64,000 nt of DNA from Sternotherus odoratus (GCA_032164245.1 JAVMKO010000209.1:62001-126000); one strand, 5' to 3'. Counted from the stretch's first letter, positions 38,056 through 50,657 are shown. The notes: generated by a model from the letters alone, not told the origin. Translations and numbers: made by a program.

Positions 38056-38585
38056 TTATTTCTCTTCAATTGAACAAATTCTCATTGATGTTTCTTTCTG
38101 GGAATTTTTAAAGAACGGATAAACCTCTTCTGAGAATGAACATTTCTTAAATTTGAACAACACAGACTTGTCAGTTACATTGAAAAATGTCACCTGCCCG
38201 TCTTCGTAATTAATGTTAACTCCAATTTTCTCTGGCTTTTTCTGCACCATGACCCAGGTCCATGGATCTGTTTTTGCCCAATAATCTCCCCCATTCAGAC
38301 CCAGAGCCCAGAATCCCCCATTAGGGGTCAGGGAAAGTTTTTCTTCTCTCTGTATGGATTTTCTGGCCACTCCCAAGTCCCAGTCAGTGCTGCTCGCAAC
38401 ATCCACGGCCTAAGAGTGCCCTCCAAAGGAGAATCCTTCAGAGCCCAGCACACAGACAGTCGAATCAAACCTCTCTGGAGTTGGTGGAACTTTTTGAGGT
38501 TGGGGTTCATGAATAAATTCCTTCTTATCCTCAGAAATGGAGAGGTTGGGGTGGGCTGTGTCTGGATTAAGAGTGATGTTGTCAT
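38056..38585 (-). pseudogene. Gene C, B30.2 exon with in-frame TAG
   Basis: After the acceptor ctttgcag the exon reads DDNITLNPDTAHPNLSISED (PRY) and continues in one frame through VLGSEGFSFGGHS, TAG, AVDVASSTDWDLGVARKS, TPNGGFWALGLNGGDYWA, GVNINYEDGQVTFFNVTD, and VYPFFKN to a TAA at 38056-38058. The TAG at 38410-38412 falls where other family members have the Trp of YWEV (here HS*AVDV), one base from TGG. There is no frameshift, and the sequence after the stop still looks well conserved. So the stop may be recent, polymorphic, or a sequencing error. Translation would end 58 codons into the exon, without SPRY. The tail after SPRY is short, unlike gene A. Confidence 0.85.
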
Positions 38586-38905
38586 CTGCAAAGAGAAATT
38601 GGTTTTCAAAAGCATTGGTCTAATGTCAGTCTGAGTGGGAATAAGGAGATGTTGATAGTGTGGGCTCCGTCCTACACTCCCTTCAGGGTGGGAGCTTTGC
38701 CTGATTGAAGTCTGCCTTCCAATGTTTTTGTCCTATGGAAATATTTCCGATATATGAGAGTTGTGTGAGGTTCACACAAAACTGAAAGTGATTCTGAAAC
38801 AGGATTCAGAAACAAGGTGCTCCCCTGCCTAACCTCTATGGGCTGATGCATAGACGAGCACTGACTCTGATCTCACATCTGTGTAAATTAGGAGAGACTC
38901 TACAT

Positions 38906-39765
38906 CAGGGGTAGGCAAACTATGGCCTGTGGGCCACATCTGGCCCTCGGCACTGTCCTGTCTGGCCCCTGAGCTGCTGGCTTTGGAGGCTACCCCTGGC
39001 CCCTCCCTCGCTGTCCCCCCTCTCCTGCAGCCAGGCCGCCACGTGGGCAGTGCTCTAAGGAGCAGGGTTCATGCTCCTGGGGATCAGCATGGCAGCGTGT
39101 CTAGCTCTGGCTGGACATGCTGCTCTTAAAGGCGTGGTAAGGGGGCTGGGGCCAGGGGGCTGGATGAGTGGCAGAGGGTCTTGGGGGGTGATCCAGGGAT
39201 AGGGAACAGTGGGGTGTTGAACAGGGGCCGGGGCAGTCAGGGGACAGGGAGCAGAGCAGTTGGATAGGGGGTGGAGTCCTGTGGAAAGATTAGGTTGGGG
39301 GAGTTCTGGGGGCCTGTTAGGGGGTGGGGGTGTAGATAGGGGTCAGGGCAGTCAGGGGACAGGAAGCAGAGGGGTTGGATGGGGGTGGAGTCCTGTGGGA
39401 AGATTGGGCTGGGCGGGGTCTCGGGAGGAGGCAGTCAGGGAGATAAGGAGCGGGGTGATTAGGAAGGGATAGGTATTCTGAGCGGGGGGAGTCGGGACAT
39501 GGAGCAGGAGGGCTGGATAAGTGGTTTGGTCCCGGGGAGGTGGTTAGGGGCAGGGGTCCTGGGACGGGATGGTCAGGGGACAAGGGGCAGCGGGGTTTAA
39601 TGGGTTAAGAGGTCTGAGGGGAGCAGTTAGAGGACGGGAAGTGGGAGGGGGTAGATAGGGGATGAGGGATAGGCTGTTTGCGGAGGCACAGCCTTTCCTA
39701 CCTGGCCCTCCATACAGTTTTGTAACCCCGATGTGGCCCTCGGGCCAAAAGTTTGTCCACCCCTG
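38906..39765. mobile_element. hAT-type non-autonomous DNA transposon
   Basis: It starts CAGGGGTAGGCAAACTATGG and ends aaaagtttgtccacccctg. Flanking 8-bp sequences are CTCTACAT and CTTTACAT (7 of 8 match). It is the same family as 11002-11820, with a G-rich interior. It lies in the gene C intron before B30.2. Confidence 0.9.
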
Positions 39766-39850
39766 CTTTACATAGATCTATGAACTTACACTGGTGTGAA
39801 ATTGGTATGTGGACAGCATGAGTTCTTGGAAGAAAAGTGGCGTTTGTTAC

Positions 39851-39877
39851 CTTTTTCATTGAGAGCCGTTCTCCATT
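39851..39877 (-). CDS. Gene C, 27-nt stalk exon 6
   Basis: Acceptor tgattccag, donor gtaaca, phase 1, 27 nt. It reads WRTALNEK and joins the B30.2 exon as Asp (G+AT), giving WRTALNEK-D-DNITLNPD. It is the counterpart of the FWRARNYM exon of gene A. Confidence 0.65.
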
Positions 39878-40103
39878 CTGGAATCAGAGTGAGAGAAAAC
39901 AGACATTGATTTAAAAGAAACTCATATTAAAGATTTCTGTGAATCTGGAAATTCAATATTAAAATGAACACAAAAATGCTCCGTACACTACATGTCCATG
40001 TGGGCTTTGCTGAACTCCTATGATTAGAACCAGAATAGGAATCTTGGTTTGCCTAAGAACTGCTTTGTCTGTCTTGCACCTCAAGCCAATGTCTCATCAC
40101 ATC

Positions 40104-41890
40104 ATAAGAACATAAGAAAGGCCGTACTGGGTCAGACCAAAGGTCCATCTAGTCCAGTATCCTGTCTACTGACAGTGGCCAATGCCAGGTGCCCCGGTGT
40201 GAGTGAACCTAACAGGTAATGATCAAGTGATCTCTCTCCTGCCATCCATCACCCCCCTCTGACAAACAGAGGCTAGGGACACCATTTCTTACCCATCCTG
40301 CCTAATATCCATTAATGGACTTAACCTCCATGAATTTATCCAGTTCTCTTTTTAACCCTGTTATAGTCCTAGCCTTCACAGCCTCCTCAAGCAAGGAGTT
40401 CCACAGGTTGACTGTGCGGTGTGTAAAGAACTTCCTTTTATTTGTTTTAAACCTGCTGCCCACTAATTTCATTGGGTGGCCCCTAGTTCTTCTATTATGG
40501 AAACAAGAAAATAACTTTTCCTTATTCACTTCCTCCACACCACTCATAATTTTATATACCTCTATCATATCCCCCCTTAGTCTCCTCTTTACCAAGCTAA
40601 AAAGTCCTAGCCTCTTTAATCTCTCCTTATATGGGACCCATTACAAACCCCTAATCATTTTAGTTGCCCTTCTCTGAACCTTTTCTAATGACAATGAGAT
40701 GAGGAGACGACATTTGTACACAATATTCAAGATGTGGGTGCACCATGGATTTGTATAAGGGCAATAAGATATTCTCCATCTTATTCTCTACCCCTTTTAT
40801 AATGATTCCTAACATCCTGTTTGCTGTTTTGACTGCAGCTGCACACTGTTTGGATGTCTTCAGAAAACTATCCATGATGAATCCAAGATCTTTTTTCCTG
40901 ATTAGTTGTAGCTAAACTAGCCTCCATCATATTGTATGTATAGCTGGGGTTATTTTTTCCAATATGCATTACTTTACATTTATCCACATGAAATTTCATT
41001 TGCCATTTTGTTGCCCAATCATTTAGTTTTGTGAGACCTTTTTGAAGTTCTTTACAGTCTGCTTGGGTCTTAACTATTTTGAGAAGTTTAGTATCATCTG
41101 AAAACTTTGCCACCTCACTGTTTACCCCTTCCTCCAAATCATTTATGAATAAGTTGAATAGGATTGGTCCTAGGACTGACTCTTGGGGAACACCACTAGT
41201 TACCCCTCTCAATTCAGAAAATTTACCATTTATTCCTACCCTTTGTCCCCTGTCTTTTAATCAGTTCTCAATCCATGAAAGGATCTTCCCTCTTCTCCCA
41301 TTGCAACTTAATTTACATAAGAGCCTTTGATGAGGGACCTTGTCAAAGGCTTTCTGGAAATCTAAGTACACTATGTCCACTGGATCCCCCTTGTCCACAT
41401 GTTTGTTGGCCCCTTCAAAGAACACTAAAATATTAGTAAGACATGATTTCCCTTTGCAGAAACCATGTTGACTTTTTCCCAATAATTTATGTTCTTCTAT
41501 GTGCCTGACAATTTTATTCTTTACTATTGTTTCAACTAATTTTCCCGGTACGGACGTTAGACTGACTGGTCTGTAATTGCCGGGATCACCTCTAGAGCCC
41601 TTTTTAAATATTGGCGTTACATTAGCTATCTTCCAGTCACTGGGTTCAGAAGTCGATTTAAAGGACAGGTTACAAACCATAGTTCCACAATTTCACATTT
41701 GAGTTCTTTCAGAACTCTTGGGTGAATGCCGTCTGGACCCAGTGACTTGTTATAGTTAAGTTTATCAATTAGTTCCAAACCCTCCTCTAGTGACACTTCA
41801 ATCTGTGACAATTCCTCAGATTTGTCACCTACAAAAGACGGTTCAGGTTTGGGAATCTCCCTAACGTCCTCAGCCGTGAAGACTGAACCT
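40104..41890 (-). mobile_element. CR1-family LINE, 5'-truncated, mutated
   Basis: The same family as 28564-31770. Minus-strand frames include RGDPGNYRPVSLTSVPGKL, QKAFDKVPHQRLL, FSDDTKLLKIV (a changed FADD motif) and RTITGLKRELDKFME. Frameshifts and stops show it is inactive. It sits in the gene C intron between the 44072 and 39851 exons. Confidence 0.93.
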
Positions 41891-41904
41891 GCTCTTTTTT
41901 GGGT

Positions 41905-42650
41905 GTGACTCATACACTTTGCGGTCAGAAGGGACCATCGTGGTCATCTACTCTGACCTCCTGCACATCACAGGCCACAGAACCTCACCCACCCACTCCT
42001 GTAATAGACCCCGAACCTCTGGCTGAGTCACGGAAGTCCTAAAATCATGGGTTAAAATATTCAAGTTACAGATAATCCACCATTTACATTAGTTTAAAAG
42101 GGCAAGTGATCCCATTGCCAGGCCCCATACTGCATAGGAAATTGGGGGGAGCCCAAGAAAACAAAAAAGAGGGTCTCTGCCTATCTGATCTGGGCATAAG
42201 TTGTTTCCCAACCCCAAATATGTCAATCCATTAGATCCTGAGCATGGGGCAAGACCCACCAGCCAGACACCTGGGAAAGAATTCTGTGTAGTAACACAGA
42301 GCCCTCCCCGTCTAGTGATAACTGACTGTTGGAGATAGTTGCAATGACCAGGTAAAGATCACCTGCATGTTATCAAAGATAGTCTCGTCATGCCATCCCC
42401 TCCATAAACTTATCAAGCTCAATATAGAAGTCAGTTAAGATTTTTTACACCTACTGCTTCCCTGGGAAGATTGCTCCAGAGCTTCATACCTCTGATACTT
42501 AGAAACCTTCATCTAATTACACATCTGAACTTGCTGATGGCCAGTTTATATCCATTTTTCCTTGTGTCCATACAGGTGCTTAACTTAAAAAAATTATTCA
42601 CCCTCCCCAGTTGTCAAAGGCAAGGTGACACCTGTCTGTCTATACAGACA
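41905..42650 (-). mobile_element. CR1-like LINE fragment, other subfamily
   Basis: The plus strand has gcggtcagaagggaccatcg and tggtcatctactctgacctc, the reverse complement of a CR1-type 3' region. It abuts the 5' end of the preceding CR1 copy. It is old and non-coding. Confidence 0.65.
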
Positions 42651-42659
42651 TAAGAGCTG

Positions 42660-43260
42660 ATAAAGTTACTGACCTTTCGTAACTCTTGTTCTTCAATATT
42701 TGTTGCACATGTGCATTCCACACTTGGTACATGCATGCACAGCGCAAGAGTTACTGGACAATTTCCCCTAAGTGATACCCACTGGGGAGACTTGAGTACC
42801 CTCTACTGCCACATGCTGGTAGCTCTGGTATAAAGCATCCAGTCGACCCCAGACCCTCTTACACAGGGTTTCTCAAACTGGGGGTCGCAACCCCCCCGGG
42901 GAGGGGGTCACCGAGCGCTCCCCAGGGGGTCGCGAGCCCCTGCTGCTGCCGAAAAGCCGCCAAATGAATTATTTCCATTTTTGGTGGCTTTTCGGTGGAC
43001 ATACCGAGCACTCTCGGAAGCGGTCAGCATGTCCACCGAAAATAGCCGCCGAATGCGGAAGTATTCAATTCAGCGGCTTTTCGGCGGACATGCAAGGGTC
43101 ACGCTGCGCCGCCGGAGAAGCAAAAAAGGTTGCGGTCTCAAGAAGTTTGAGAACCGCTACTCTTATAACAAACTCTGAGGTGGAGGGCTCCAAAGGCAGG
43201 TCATGGAATGTCCATGTGCAACACGTCTCAAAGAACAAAAGTTACAAAAGATCAGTGTCC
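42660..43260. mobile_element. Old MITE with inverted arms, split by a hAT insertion
   Basis: Left arm (gttactgacctttcgtaact, tcttcaatatttgttgcaca) and right arm (agaacaaaagttacaaaaga tcagt) are roughly complementary. The hAT element 42864-43159 is inserted between them. The arms are diverged, so borders are approximate. Confidence 0.55.
42864..43159. mobile_element. hAT-type MITE
   Basis: Termini CAGGGTTTCTCAAACTGGGG and agtttgagaaccgcta are inverted repeats; flanks CTCTTACA and CTCTTATA are an 8-bp duplication with one mismatch. The inner part has repeated ccgccgaa / ttcggcgg motifs. Confidence 0.88.
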
Positions 43261-44071
43261 TTTCTTTCTTCTATGATTGCTTGCACATGTGAATTGCACT
43301 TTTGGTGACATCCAAGTGGTAATAAAGATGGAGTGATTGGACTTCACGTACATATAGACAGACTATAGTACAGCTCAATCACATCTGGCATTGTACCTAG
43401 AATAATGGGTGATTACCTAGTGGGAGGAGAAAGTGTGCTCCAATGACAAGGTTGCTGCTTTACAAATGTCTTGGATAGGAATTTGTGCTAAAAACATTAT
43501 TTAGGATGTTTGGTATCTTGTGGAATGAGCTGTCAGGTTCCTTGGTGGAAAAATACCTACCTGTTCATAACAAGCATGGAAACATGAAGTTAGCTAAGCT
43601 AGTCATTTTACTACTATTAACTATTTACAATACATAAAGGACTAAGTCCACTGAAAGAACTTGTGAAGGCAAGGAGAGCAGTTCCAGTGAATGTCACAGG
43701 TGGTAAGAAGGAACTGAGGGGACGTGGGGTTGGCTGGGTGGCTGATACCAGCGTTACCAGTGTGTGGTAGCAGATGGTGCTTGAGCTGACCCAAAGGGTA
43801 CCAGTGAGGGGAAAATGGCTGGAGACTGTTGGTGGGGTATCCACACACCAGGAGTGGAATGCACATGAGCAAGCACTTGAAGAAGAACCCCAGGCTGCTG
43901 TAAAGAGTTTGCAGTGCTGCGATGGGACTGGGGTGACTAATGTGATTCTGATTTCAGCCCAAACAGTTCACTCAGCCCTGCCCTGCAGTGTTGGTGCCTC
44001 TGAGTCTGCTCAGCACCATGTGTGGTTGGAAACCTCTGCCCAGGGGCTTAACTGGAGGTGGATAAACTTAC

Positions 44072-44098
44072 TGAGCTTGTGGTCCAACTGGTTCCGTT
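44072..44098 (-). CDS. Gene C, 27-nt stalk exon 5
   Basis: Acceptor ctccctag, donor gtaagt, phase 1, 27 nt, encoding RNQLDHKL with a leading Glu from the junction. It is hydrophilic and helix-prone like its sister exons. Surrounding intron DNA (cagcccaaacagttcactca) is repeated around the other short exons, so it arose by tandem duplication. Confidence 0.6.
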
Positions 44099-44177
44099 CT
44101 AGGGAGAGAAGAAAAGGAGATCATCATGGGTTCAGAGCGGTTCTGAGAAAAGTGATGTGAAGCTGTTCCAATCTATG

Positions 44178-44467
44178 GGTTGGAATCACTGCAGCTTGGA
44201 GCAACCTCCCCAGTTTGGCCAAAACAGACAAGTGCAAGCTCTGCTCAAGCAAGTGCACTAAGAGAGGCAGGGTAGCCAGGGGTAGCACATGCAGTGGCCT
44301 AATCTAGCTACTCAATGACAAACCCACTCAGACTCCCTGGGTATGTACTCGGGCAGCTACCTTGAGCCACTGCCCCTGCTACTCCAGCCACACTGCTATT
44401 GTTAGTGCAAAATGTGTCTGGCTACCCCAGCTGGGAAGCTCCTTCCAGCTGCAGTGTAGACGTACCC
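44178..44467. mobile_element. Diverged MITE copy
   Basis: It resembles 50354-50657 over most of its length and ends in agtgtagacgtaccc. The left terminus is eroded. Probably part of the duplicated intron block. Confidence 0.5.
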
Positions 44468-45624
44468 AATGAGCCAAGGGTCTCAGAACTGACAGGCTAT
44501 GTCAGTCAAAACTGTTATTAATGAACAAAGACAAGGTCCCAGATCAGCCCTTAAACAGAGCCCGAATTTGACCTTGGGGCAGCACCCGCAGCTGCTGGCA
44601 CTGCGAGAAAGAAGCGGAGGGAGTGTCACACCAGAACATGTATCACACAGAGAGAGACCTGCTCTGCTGTAGTCTGGCACCAGGCCTCCGACCTCCCATT
44701 TCTGTTCCATGCAATCACTTTGTGGTGCTGATCTGCAAAACAGTGTAACTCTAGGGTCAGTTGTTGAAAGAAGCTTAACTGGGGAAGGGCTCCGTGGGAC
44801 TATGTGGCCCTGGATTTATTGTTCACGCTCAGAGATGTGGCATCATCTCCTGTCCTGGCTCTTACAATGTGGCCTAGACTAGAAGGGCGGCCAGGGGAGG
44901 AAGATCAATGGACAGTGAGCTCTGGGCGGGGATAACAGGGATTTTACATGTCAGAATTGAGATATAGCCACAGAATTGCATGGGAAAAGTTTGTCCAGAC
45001 CCTCATTATGTCCCATTAATCCATATGCACTAAATTCACTCTCTGTCATTAAGGATGATACTGAAATGTGAGATGCAAACACTGCATGGGATTTGCAAAA
45101 CATCCAACCTTGATGGAAGACACGGGTCTGGTTCCTGATACAGCTCAGAGATATTCAAACCTTCTTCTAAGGAGAATTCTTGTTTTGTGTTACTAACAGT
45201 CATTTGGAGCATCCAAGCTACTCCCCCCAGTTACAACAAGGGGTTGGATGTGCAGATGATTAGGGCTCACATCTGGGATCTGACTTTGGCAACAAAGCAC
45301 GGAAACGTGAGCCATGTTCTGGGAAGTGGGCCAAAAGAGCCTGCACTCTAGCAAGCAGTAATCTAGGAGAAAGCATCTGACTCCTCCTGCTGCATCAGAA
45401 CAATGCAATTGGCATTGGATTGTCAAAGGATTGACTGTCAATGTAGACATACGAGCTGGTAACTCTGCTTCTTCTGCAGAGAGCTCAGTGCTGCAGGGGG
45501 ACCTGTAGTGACCTTCATTGACTCTGATTATGGCCCAAACCGTTCACTCAGCCATGCTCTGCTGTGCTTTTGTATCTAGTCGGCACTCCGGTCAGGGGCT
45601 GTAATGGGGAGGTGATGATCTTAC

Positions 45625-45651
45625 CATTCTTTTGTCGCTGGACCTGGCATT
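45625..45651 (-). CDS. Gene C, 27-nt stalk exon 4
   Basis: Acceptor ctcttcctag, donor gtaaga, phase 1, 27 nt, encoding CQVQRQKN after a junction Glu. It is the only stalk exon with a Cys. A related intron block at about 45990-46180 lacks a usable short exon. Confidence 0.6.
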
Positions 45652-46721
45652 CTAGGAAGAGAAGACAAGGAGATCAGCAAGGATCATTCCAATCAGAGTG
45701 ACATGGGGCTTTTCCACACTTTGGGGACATCAGCACTACAGCTGGGAGTGAGCTTCCCAGTTTGGGCAGACAGACATGAAAATGGAAGCCGGAGTCCAGT
45801 CTCTTGCTCATTTCTGCATTCGGTGAAATGGTCCAGAAGAGCCTGCACTCCAGTGGTCACCTAAGACAATGTCTGGCCCCCTTTTACCACATCAGAACAA
45901 TGTGATCGGCATTGGAGTGTCAAAGGCCAGGTGACCTTGTCTGTCTATCCAGATATGAGAGCAGGTCACCCAGTGTCTGTTGCAGACAGCTCACAGTTCT
46001 GCACTGGGACTGGGGCGATTTTAACTGACTCAGATCTTGGCTTCAGAGTCAGTCCGCCCTGCCCTGTGGTTTCACTTTTTCTGCATTTGCTCAGGTCCGT
46101 GTGTGTGTCTGGGATCCTCTGTCCAGGGGCGCTTATGGGAGGAGACAACACAGAGAGGACAGTTGATAGAGTGAGCATTAGGAACCTCATGTACCTGATA
46201 TATTTGTTGAGGTCACATTGAGAATGGGCCTTAGCCTTCCCTTGAATTTGGGCACCAGAAAATACTGGGAATAGAAACACTGACAGTGGTGGTCCAGCAG
46301 AGCCTCCTGCAACACCCCAAACACCAGCAGAGAGCAAACCTGCTCGAGAAGCAGTCTATGGTGAGAGGGGTCCCGGAAGAGGGACGGGTAGGGATGGAAT
46401 GGACCTGGATGGTATAACTTGATCTGGTGGTGCTTAGGACCCAGTTGTTGGTGGTGATTGGGCCCCTAGCAGTGCAGCAAGCATGTGCCTGGAGCGGCAA
46501 ATGGCAGGGGGCAGCATTCTGTTCGCTGCCAGGGCGGCTGTCAGTCAGGCGGTCTTTGGCACCACACCTGCGGCAGGTCCACCAGTCCGGCGGACCTCCC
46601 ACAGATGTGCCACCAAAGCCATGGTACCAGCGGACCTCCTGCAAGTGTGCCGCTGAAGGCCGCCTGACTGCCATCCTGACAGTGCTTGGGGTAGCAAAAA
46701 ACATAGAGCTGCTCCTGCAGG

Positions 46722-46925
46722 GGGAGAAGGGCTGGCTCCAGGTACCAGCCGAGGAAGGTTGTGCTTGGGGTGGCAGATTCCAAGGGGCAGCATTCTGTCC
46801 AATCCTAGGGCAGCATGGCCACTCTGGATTTTTGTGTGTGTGTGTGTGTTTCGCCTCTCCGGCTGCCCTCCTGTTTTTTGTGGGTTTTTTTTCCTTGAGA
46901 CGGCAAAAAAGCTAGAGTCAGCCCT
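46722..46925. mobile_element. hAT-like MITE, related to 28507-31920
   Basis: It starts ggctggctccaggtaccagc and ends gctagagtcagccctgag, with ggcagcattctgtcc in between. It is the same family as the element that hosts the intact CR1 copy. A further partial copy precedes it (about 46460-46720). Confidence 0.6.
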
Positions 46926-47189
46926 GAGGGGGAGAGAGCAAGACCTTCTCATGGTCATTGCCAATGCCTCCACTCTCGCAGAAGAATCCATGACATCCAG
47001 CCCGTACTGCAAAGAAGTATTAGCTACCAAACAGACTTCAGTGAGATATGCTTCAAATTCCTCCCTCTAAGCTTCAGGTAGATGGTCCATGGATTTAGAC
47101 ATAGCTGTCTAGTTGACAAAGTCATACTTGGACAATAGTGCCTGATGACTGGCAATTCACAACTGTAAGGAGGAGGAGGTGTAGATCTT

Positions 47190-47890
47190 CCTTCCCATTG
47201 TGATTCTCTATAAAAATCACTAATACACTAATGCAGTCAACATGTGTGCAAAGTTGCAATAAATCTTATATAAAATATGTCATGTAAGTTATCACTAGAA
47301 TAGTTATGAATTGATAAGTCTGATTATCTTGTTTATATGAATGTATCATCTTCGTATCTGAAGTTATGAATATTTTGTAAGTATTTGTATCTCAAACTCG
47401 TGTTTTGATCTTGAGTGACACCCTCCAGATGGGTGATGGCCCATCAAAGACTCTCCATTCTCACTCTCACAATTGGCCATTGAAGAAACCCACAGGCCTT
47501 TCCTGTGGATGCCTCAGGTAGTGAGGTCCAATGGCCACCCACTATGATTCAGCAAAACATGTAGGGGCATGTGATATGCTCTTGTGACCCTAGACACAAT
47601 CTTTGGCCAGTAACTTTCCACGTACAGGGGCTGTGGGCTTTATCTGGGACAGTACATTTCCATGCACATGGAAGAGGATATAAAAGTTATCTGAGACATC
47701 TCCATTTTGTCCTCTCTTCTGCTCCAATTCTCTGGAATGTAGATTTATATATATAAAAAAGGAGTATCCTGAACTATGGACTGAGGACCTTCCAATCATT
47801 TGGAAGTTACCAGAGCCAGATCTTACTCCAGGACTGATGGGCCCAGATAGGATGTCTCTGGAGGCTCCTTGAGGGGAAGGCTCACTGGTA
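47190..47890 (+). mobile_element. LTR fragment, same family as 61897-63205
   Basis: Shared segments include aataaatcttatata, tgtatcatcttcgtatctga, gtgacaccctccagatgg and gaggatataaaag (a TATA-like box). The 3' part is missing; the duplicated gene C intron sequence resumes near 47890. Confidence 0.65.
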
Positions 47891-48255
47891 CCTGGACCTG
47901 CAGTGGATTGATGGGGCATCAAGGGGGCCCAGCAGAGCTGTGTGCATGTAGGGGGCTCAGCACTGGGATAGCAGGGATTTTAAAGGTCAGAATTGAAATA
48001 GAGCCACAGAATTACATAGAGGAAGTTTTTCCAGCTCCTGATTAATTCCAGCTAATCCATATGCACTAAATTTACTCTCCATTAGTAAGGATGGTACTGA
48101 AATGTTAGCTAAAAACACTGCAATGTTTGTACATTTTTCGGGGAAGAGGATATAATCATGAAGTTGACTTAAGTCCATATATTCTGTGTGGTAATTTTCT
48201 TATCTTGTTATAGCGTGAAAGAACAGACACAGTTTACTATCAATTGTCCAATTAC

Positions 48256-48291
48256 CTGACATCAGGACCTGCTTCTGTTTCTCTGCAGTCA
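48256..48291 (-). CDS. Gene C, short stalk exon 3 (36 or 27 nt)
   Basis: With the acceptor catttcag it is 36 nt and reads TAEKQKQVLMS. With a second acceptor nine bases in (ctgcag, exon 48256-48282) it is 27 nt and reads KQKQVLMS. Both keep phase 1; the donor is gtaatt. The related exon at 52077 uses the equivalent of the first acceptor, so this copy may have gained nine bases. Confidence 0.55.
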
Positions 48292-48312
48292 CTGAAATGG
48301 GGATGAGAAAAG

Positions 48313-49590
48313 AATAATAGCATCACAGAGTCGTAGGACTGGAAGGAACCTTAAGATGTCATCTAGTCCAGTCCTCTGCACTTATGACAGGACAAAGTAT
48401 TATCTAGACCACCCCGACAGGTGTTTTTCTAACCTGCTCTTACACATCTTGAATGATGGAGATTCCACAACCTCCCTAGACAAGTTATTTCAGGACTTAA
48501 CCACACTGACACTTAGGAATGTCACTAAGAATGACACTAATGTCAGAGGTTCCGGAGAACAATTCTGCTCCCTCCTCCATGTAAACACGGTTGTCATGTC
48601 ACCTCTCAGTCTCCTCTTTTCCATATTAAATAACCCCATTTTTTCAATCGTCCCTCACAGGTCATGTTTTCTAGATCTTTAATCATTTTAGTTGCTCTTC
48701 TCTGGATTTTCTCCAATTTGCCCACATCTTTCCTGAAATGTGGTGCCCAGAACTGGACACAATACTTCAGTTGAGGCGTAATCTGCATGGAGTAGAGTGG
48801 AAGACTTACTTCTCGTGTCTTGCTTACAATACTCCTGCTAATACATCCCAGAATGATGTTTGCTTTTTTGGAACAGTGTTACACTGTTGACTCATATTTA
48901 TTTAGCTTGTGATCCACGATGACCCCCAGATCCTTTTCTGCAGTAATTCTTCCTAGGCAGTCATTTCCCATTTTGTTGCATGCAACTGATTGTTCCTTCC
49001 TTAGTGGAATACTTTGTATTTGTCCTTACTGAATTTCATCCTATTTACTTCAGACAATTTCTCCAGTTTGTTCAGATCATTTTGAATTTTAATTCTATTC
49101 TCCAAAGCATTTTCAGTTCCTCCCAGATTATTTTGGTTCCATATTTTATGTGTACTCTCTATGCCTTTATCTAAATCAGTGATGAAGATATTGAACAGAA
49201 CCGGACTCAGAACTAATCCCCGGAGACCTACTCAATATGCCCTTCCAGTTTTATTGTGAACAGCTGATAACTACTCTCTGGGATGGTTTTCCAACCAGTT
49301 ATGCACGCACCTTATAGTATCTCCATCTAGGTTGTATTTCCCTAGTTTATTTGTGAGGCATTCATGTGAGACAGTATCAAAAGCCTTACTCAAGTCAAGA
49401 TCCACTGCATTTAATGCTTAGTCCCTTCTCCTGCAACAAGGCTTGCTACCCTGTCAAATAAAGCTATCAGGTTGGTTTCAAATGATTTATTCTTGACAAA
49501 TCCATGATGACTTTAATTTATCACTTTATTATTTTCTAGGTGTTTGCAGATTGATTATTTGCTCTATTATCTTTCTGGGCACTCAAGGTA
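48313..49590 (-). mobile_element. CR1 LINE, degraded
   Basis: The plus strand begins cacagagtcgtaggactgga, reverse complement of a CR1 3' end. Minus-strand peptides include KYCVQFWAPHFRKDVGKLEK and RRATKMIKDLENMTCEGRL. The rest follows RT sequence with many stops. Confidence 0.85.
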
Positions 49591-50245
49591 AGCGGACTGG
49601 TCGTCAGACTCCCCAGAGCCACACTCTGAGCCCCCATGTAACAGCCAGCAGCTTGGATAGGATCAGGGTTGGCTGTTAGTGACTTGTACCAACACACAGG
49701 AGCCCTGGGACTTGCAAAGCATCTAATCTAATGTGGGTCTGGATCCCGATACAGCTCTGACATTCTCAACCCTTCTGTCTCAGGGTAATTCCTTTTCTGT
49801 GTTACTAACAGCCCATCAAAGCTACGCACTCCAGGGGTACCCAGGGTATGGACATGCATATGATCAGGACTCACATCTGAGTGAGCAACAAAGCATGGAA
49901 ATGTGAGCCTGAGTCAGGTCTCTTGCTCATCTCCACATTCACAGAAATAACCCAGAAGAGCCTGCACTGCAGCAGCCATCTATAGAAAGCAGCTCTCCCC
50001 CTTCTCCTGCATCAGAACAATGTGATTGTCATTGGATTGTCAAAGGCCAGGTGACACCTGTCTGTCTATCCAGACAAGAAAGCAAAGAGCTCACAGTGCT
50101 GCTGTGGGACTGGGGTGACTCAGATTTTGGCCCAAACTGTTCACTCAGCCCTGCCCTGTGATGTCACTGATTCTATATCTGCTCAGCACCATGTGCAGCT
50201 GGAAGCCTCTCCCCAGGGGCTCTAATGGGAGGTGGATGAACTTAC

Positions 50246-50272
50246 CAAGCTTCTCACGTAGCTCCTGGCGCT
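50246..50272 (-). CDS. Gene C, 27-nt stalk exon 2
   Basis: Acceptor ctgtccccag, donor gtaagt, phase 1, 27 nt, encoding RQELREKL after a junction Glu. It is the best-looking coiled-coil-like segment in the stalk. Its intron context matches that of the 44072 exon. Confidence 0.62.
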
Positions 50273-50353
50273 CTGGGGACAGAAGAAAAGGAGTCCATGA
50301 TGGGTTCAGTGTTGTTATTCCAAGCACAGTGATGTGGAGTTATTCCAAAGTTT

Positions 50354-50657
50354 GGGTACATCTACACTGCAGCTGAGAGGGTGATACCACTTTGGGCAGG
50401 CAGACGAGTGCTAGCTCTGCTCAGGCTAGTGCACTAAAAGTAGCTGGGTAGCCTGGGGTAGCACGTTCAGTGGCCTGCACTAGCTATTCAAGTAAAAACC
50501 CACTCAGACCATCTGAGTACATAGTTGGGCAGCTACCCTGAGCCACTGCCCCTGCTCCTCCAGCCACACTGGTATTTTTAGCACACAAGCTCAGTCTAAC
50601 ATGTGTCTGGCTACCTGAGTTGGGAAGCTCACTCCCAGCTGCAATGTAGACATACCC
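50354..50657. mobile_element. Amniote MITE
   Basis: Inverted termini GGGTACATCTACACTGCAGC and gctgcaatgtagacataccc, typical of a widespread reptile/bird MITE. Shorter degenerate relatives lie in the gene B blocks (for example 10374-10520). Confidence 0.8.
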
